DNA of 64,000 bases, taken from positions 20,534,797 to 20,598,796 of the forward strand of contig NW_020313005.1 of assembly GCF_003265705.1 (NCBI RefSeq). The letters are read 5' to 3'. Shown here one piece after another: positions 60,958 through 64,000 of the stretch. The translations under genes and the position numbers were made by a program. Position 1 is the first letter of the stretch. Every line of letters starts with the position of its first letter. Below the pieces are notes generated by a model that saw only the letters and a list, made by a program, of their open reading frames with translations, ran no database searches and was not told where the DNA came from. This stretch comes from Callorhinus ursinus. Taxonomy: Eukaryota; Chordata; Mammalia; Carnivora; Otariidae.

Positions 60958-62195
60958 TACATATTCATATTTCTTACTGAATCCTGTATATAAAATCATT
61001 TCCAGGAGGAGAGTTACAGATCTGTATGTGAAAGGTAAAACAATGAAACTTTCAGAAGATAATATATTAGAATATCTTCATGACCTGTTTTCATGATCTT
61101 GGGGTAGACAGAAACAGTAATCATAACTGAAAAGCTTAATAATTAAACCTAATTAAAGTTCAGAACTTCATTCTAATACGCTATTAAGATAAGGAAGAAG
61201 GCAAGTCACAAAATGAGAAAGATATTTGACAAAGGTCACATAACTAAAGTATATAAAGAGTCAATAAGAAAAGGACTAATAAACTGATTTGTTTAATTGA
61301 GTAAAAATTTGAACAGGTACTTTTTAGGAAGCATATGACAAGAAGATCAATATCATTAGTCTTAGGGACTTAGGGAAATCCAAATTGAAATCTTACTAAC
61401 TCTTTTTAATGCATGTCCACTAGAATGGTTAAAATGTAAGAATAACAATACCAAAGGTTGGTAAGGATATATATCAGTGGGAATTCTCTCATGCTGCTAG
61501 AAGGAGTGTAATGTGGGACAATCATTGTTTGGCATTACATACTGAATTTGACACATACCCTGTGATCCAGCAGTTTCACTCTTAGGTATATATAGAATGT
61601 TTATAGCAACTTTAGTCCTAATTGTCAAAAAACTTGAAAACTCAGAGGTATTCCATAATGGAATGGATAAATGAAGACATGTTCATTGAATGGATTTTTC
61701 TACACCAATGAAAATGAAATGAGTTACAACTATATTCAACAATATGGATGAATTTCACAGAAATAAATGTTGAGTTGAATAAATGTTGAAGCCTGCTATA
61801 CATACATACATACATACACTGTATAATTCCACATAGATAGAGAGTTCAAAATCATGGAGCTCAAGACCACTCTGCAGTGTTAGAAGTCAGAATATCAGTT
61901 ACCTTGGGAGAGGAGGAAGGAGGTAGATGATTGGGATGGGTAGGAGAGAGAGGATTCTAGAGTGCTAGTAATGTTCTCTTGACCCTGGTGGTGATTGTAC
62001 AAGAATATAATACTGTTGAGCATCCTTTCATGTGCTTTTTGGCCATTTGTAAAGAAATGCCTTTTAAAGTCCTTTGTCATTTTTGAATTGGTCACTTTGT
62101 GTTAAGTATACCTCCCATCCAGATAAATATTCTTTGCAGTATTGCTTTAATATTCAAATGTTGGAAATCACATGTTCAAAATAGATTGATATTTT

Positions 62196-62380
62196 GTTTT
62201 TTTGAGATCCGTTCATAGAAACGCTCGGTCACAGGCCGGGTGAGCACGGAGTGCGGCCCGGAGACCAGGGAGACGGCAGTGATTGACTGCTTTTCTCTGA
62301 GGGCGCACTGAGGAGCGGGCCCGAGTTCTCGGCTTCTCTGGGGCAGAGCTTGGGAGGCCGCCATTTCAATATCAATGAAA
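62196..62380 (-). mobile_element. Retroposed CpG-rich fragment, L1 5'UTR-like, antisense
   Basis: A GC- and CpG-rich island of about 180 bp in very AT-rich surroundings. The minus strand runs GAAATGGCGGCCTCCCAAGC ... CAGAGAAAAGCAGTCAATCA ... ATGAACGGATCTC and ends in an A-rich tail (AAAAAAACAAAA). An 11-bp TSD (ATTGATATTTT) lies at 62185-62195 and 62381-62391. The ATGGCGG near its 5' end and the overall composition resemble carnivore L1 5'UTR. It therefore looks like a short polyadenylated (perhaps spliced) L1 5'UTR RNA copied back into the genome. Source assignment is from memory and moderate. Confidence 0.6.
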
Positions 62381-62799
62381 ATTGATATTTTCATACTGTG
62401 AAATACCCTACAGCCATCAAAAAGAAAGAGGTAGAGGCATATGGAATTTTTTTCTGTGGTGTATTGTTAAATGAAAAAGCAAATCACAGCATAGTATAAT
62501 CCCATTGTAAATTCACAGAAGAGGATCTGGAAGGATACATGCCTAACTGGAAAGGGGAATGGGATTATGGAAATAGCAAGAGACATTTCATTTTTTTCTC
62601 TGTTTGCTTCTGTATTAATCCCTTTACAGTAAACATGTATTACTTTATAAAATATGTAAATTGATTGTGTCTCCTCTTAATTCCATCCGGTCCAAAGAGG
62701 TGATTTCCAAGGGTCCTTCTTAATGTAACCACCCCATAAAATAGATATTTTCTGACAATAGCTTTAACTTAGATATTTCATTCAATTTATGTATACGTG

Positions 62800-63000
62800 T
62801 GAAAAGCAGCACAGCTGAAGAGACAAGAGCATAGGCTCCAACCTTAAGTTTTTATCCCTGTGCCACATTTTACTGTGGGTGCATATCATTTGGCTTCTCT
62901 GATTTTAATTCCCTTATCTAAAAAGATTCCTTTGAAGATTAGGGATAAGGCATTTAAAGCCCCTGGATATTTCATAAGTATCAGCTGTATTATTTATTGA
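62800..63000 (+). mobile_element. MIR SINE, sense, diverged
   Basis: GAAGAGACAAGAGCATAGGC, TTTGGCTTCTCTGATTTTAA, TTAGGGATAAGGCATTTAAA in MIR order. Confidence 0.6.
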
Positions 63001-63345
63001 TATATGCTTATACACATGTTATTTAAACTCGAGTGTAACAAACTAGATTTAGTTTATGTAGGTATGAAATTAGTATATTATTTGTTGGTAAAATCTATAT
63101 GGCAACATGTCACAGTATATCATTGAAAGAAATGAATTATGGTAGTTTTCATAGGACCATGGTGGGGGAGGGGAGCCTCTTTGGATGGCCACTTGAATAG
63201 AATTTGCATTATAAATTTTTGGTTTTTTTGGTGACAGCTGAATTTTTTGGTTGGTAGACAGAGAAGTAGCTGAGGCCTTCATTTGGGGGAAAGACTTAGT
63301 AATTAGATGTAATACTGATGAAATCCTTATATTAAGAAGTAGTTT

Positions 63346-64000
63346 AGGGGGCGGAGCAAGATGGCGGAGGACTAGGAGACCTGGATTTCATCTGGTCTCA
63401 GGAATTCAGCTGGATAGGGATCAAACCATTCTGAACACCTACGAACTCAACAGGAGATCGGAGAAAAGAATAGCATCAACTCTCTGAACAGAAAAGCGAC
63501 CACTTTCTGGAAGGTAGGACGTGGGGAGAAGTGAATCCGAGGCGTATTCGGGAGGATAGACGGCGGCGGAGTGGGGGGCCTCCATCCGCGGCTTCTGGCC
63601 AGTGATAGAACTGCGGAGCAAAAAATCGGGACTTTCCGAAGTTGGCTCCGCTGAGGGACGTCGCTGCAGTGGCTAAGTGGGGGGGGGTGGAACCCTCGCT
63701 GGGACAGTGTGGTCTCAGGACCCTGGGGGGTCACAGAACGACCAGGGGTGCCTGAGTGCGGCAGAGCTCCCAGGGATTGGAGCGGGGAAGCCGGCTAAAG
63801 AAACAGAACCGAGGTGCGGGCTCTCAGCTCCGGGTTGCCATAAACCCTGATCTGGGGCACAGTCAGGCCACTGCTCCTCCAGCGGGGACCCAACAAGCGG
63901 CAGAACCGGGGAGACTCCCCTTCCTCCCCAGGAGGAGCGGCACAGAAGCACACCGTGGGGATCTGCTGGGTTTAGAAACTCCACACTGAGTCGGGTGCCA
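63346..64000 (+). mobile_element. Young L1 5'UTR, sense, runs off the window
   Basis: From GGGGGCGGAGCAAGATGGCG the sequence turns abruptly GC- and CpG-rich for the remaining 650 bp, the hallmark of a full-length L1 5' end. High CpG retention implies little decay since insertion. No ORF1 start is visible, consistent with being still in the 5'UTR. Open frames here on either strand are compositional. If the rest is intact this could be a full-length copy; that cannot be judged from the window. Confidence 0.85.
63357..63367 (+). promoter_or_regulatory. YY1-type site at L1 5' end
   Basis: CAAGATGGCGG, the reverse complement of the YY1 core CCGCCATCTTG, lies about 11 bp from the element's apparent first base. 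In human L1 a YY1 site at this position sets accurate transcription initiation; the same role here is inferred. Confidence 0.75.

Larger units (their letters stand above)
60200..61990 (+). mobile_element. Sense L1 ORF2 fragment with two nested SINEs
   Basis: L1 ORF2 C-terminal half on the + strand (phrases such as AGGGTAGACAAATAGATGAG and AGAGTAGAGTCCAGAAACAA near 60781-60827) ending near 61990. SINEs at 60327-60507 and 60551-60763 and a (CA)n at 60934-60957 interrupt it. No open reading frame of note. Confidence 0.78.
1..64000 (+). other. ARHGAP32: ARHGAP32 gene body (partial, long PX-RICS isoform)
   Basis: All six recognisable coding exons are on the + strand and belong to one gene, so the whole window is read as part of its transcription unit. 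Visible introns are 21,693, 2,032, 869, 1,551 and 16,204 nt. No exon for the start of the protein is seen before 12261, and none for the RhoGAP domain after 55210; both are inferred to lie outside. From the literature, ARHGAP32 is a Rho-family GTPase-activating protein (Cdc42, Rac1, RhoA) enriched in neurons. The PX-containing isoform works in membrane trafficking, and a shorter RICS isoform lacks the PX and SH3 regions encoded here. Extension to both window ends is inference. Confidence 0.9.

Noticed and set aside
63447..63989. Several open frames of 60-95 codons on both strands in GC-rich sequence
   Set aside because: They lie wholly in the L1 5'UTR; high GC removes stops and no protein family is recognisable.
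55211..64000. Next ARHGAP32 exon (linker to RhoGAP)
   Set aside because: I looked for the expected Lys-rich SKKHGK-type continuation after a splice acceptor and found none; it should lie beyond the window.

Overview
This is vertebrate, specifically mammalian, genomic DNA: AT-rich, CpG-poor, without operons, and dominated by interspersed repeats. At least 19 tRNA-derived CAN-SINE copies carry the carnivore head (CGCCTGGGTGGCTCAG) and an internal CTCAGGTCATGATC block. This places the sequence in Carnivora. The head is the type I associate with arctoid caniforms (bears, seals, mustelids) and not with the dog SINEC_Cf type. A pinniped or ursid is my best guess, but species is not proven.

The only protein-coding gene I can support is ARHGAP32 (RICS / p250GAP / PX-RICS), transcribed on the + strand. 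Six exons with canonical splice sites (12261-12347, 34041-34178, 36211-36303, 37173-37295, 38847-38924, 55129-55210) join without a frame break. Together they span 601 nt, or 200 codons plus one base. They encode the C-terminal part of the region before the PX domain, the PX domain and the SH3 domain of the long isoform. The upstream exons and the RhoGAP-domain exons lie outside the window, so 1-12260 and 55211-64000 are intronic for the long isoform. One unrecognised phase-0 open segment with splice-like ends (50816-50986, 57 codons) lies in the intron that splits the SH3 domain and may be a cassette exon.

Layout. 1-3549: sense L1 with a nested RPL23A processed pseudogene. 4780-11165: antisense, old L1 5' material invaded by a SINE and by a young truncated L1. 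12261: first visible ARHGAP32 exon. 15720-20960 and 25180-29060: two long antisense L1 copies with nested SINEs. Around 24260-24922: a DNA-transposon MITE and a near-identical inverted partial copy. 34041-38924: exon cluster for PX and the first part of SH3. 42150-48660: several L1 pieces. 50816-55210: candidate cassette exon and last SH3 exon. 56410-58545: antisense old L1. 60200-61990: sense L1 with a head-to-head SINE pair. 62196-62380: a CpG-rich retroposed fragment resembling L1 5'UTR. 63346-64000: start of a sense, apparently young L1 with a YY1-type site at its 5' end, running off the window.

There is no CRISPR array, rRNA gene or free-standing tRNA gene. Almost all other open frames are chance frames, or frames within L1, SINE or the pseudogene. 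Repeat family names come from recognition by eye; element borders are exact only where target-site duplications (TSDs) are quoted.
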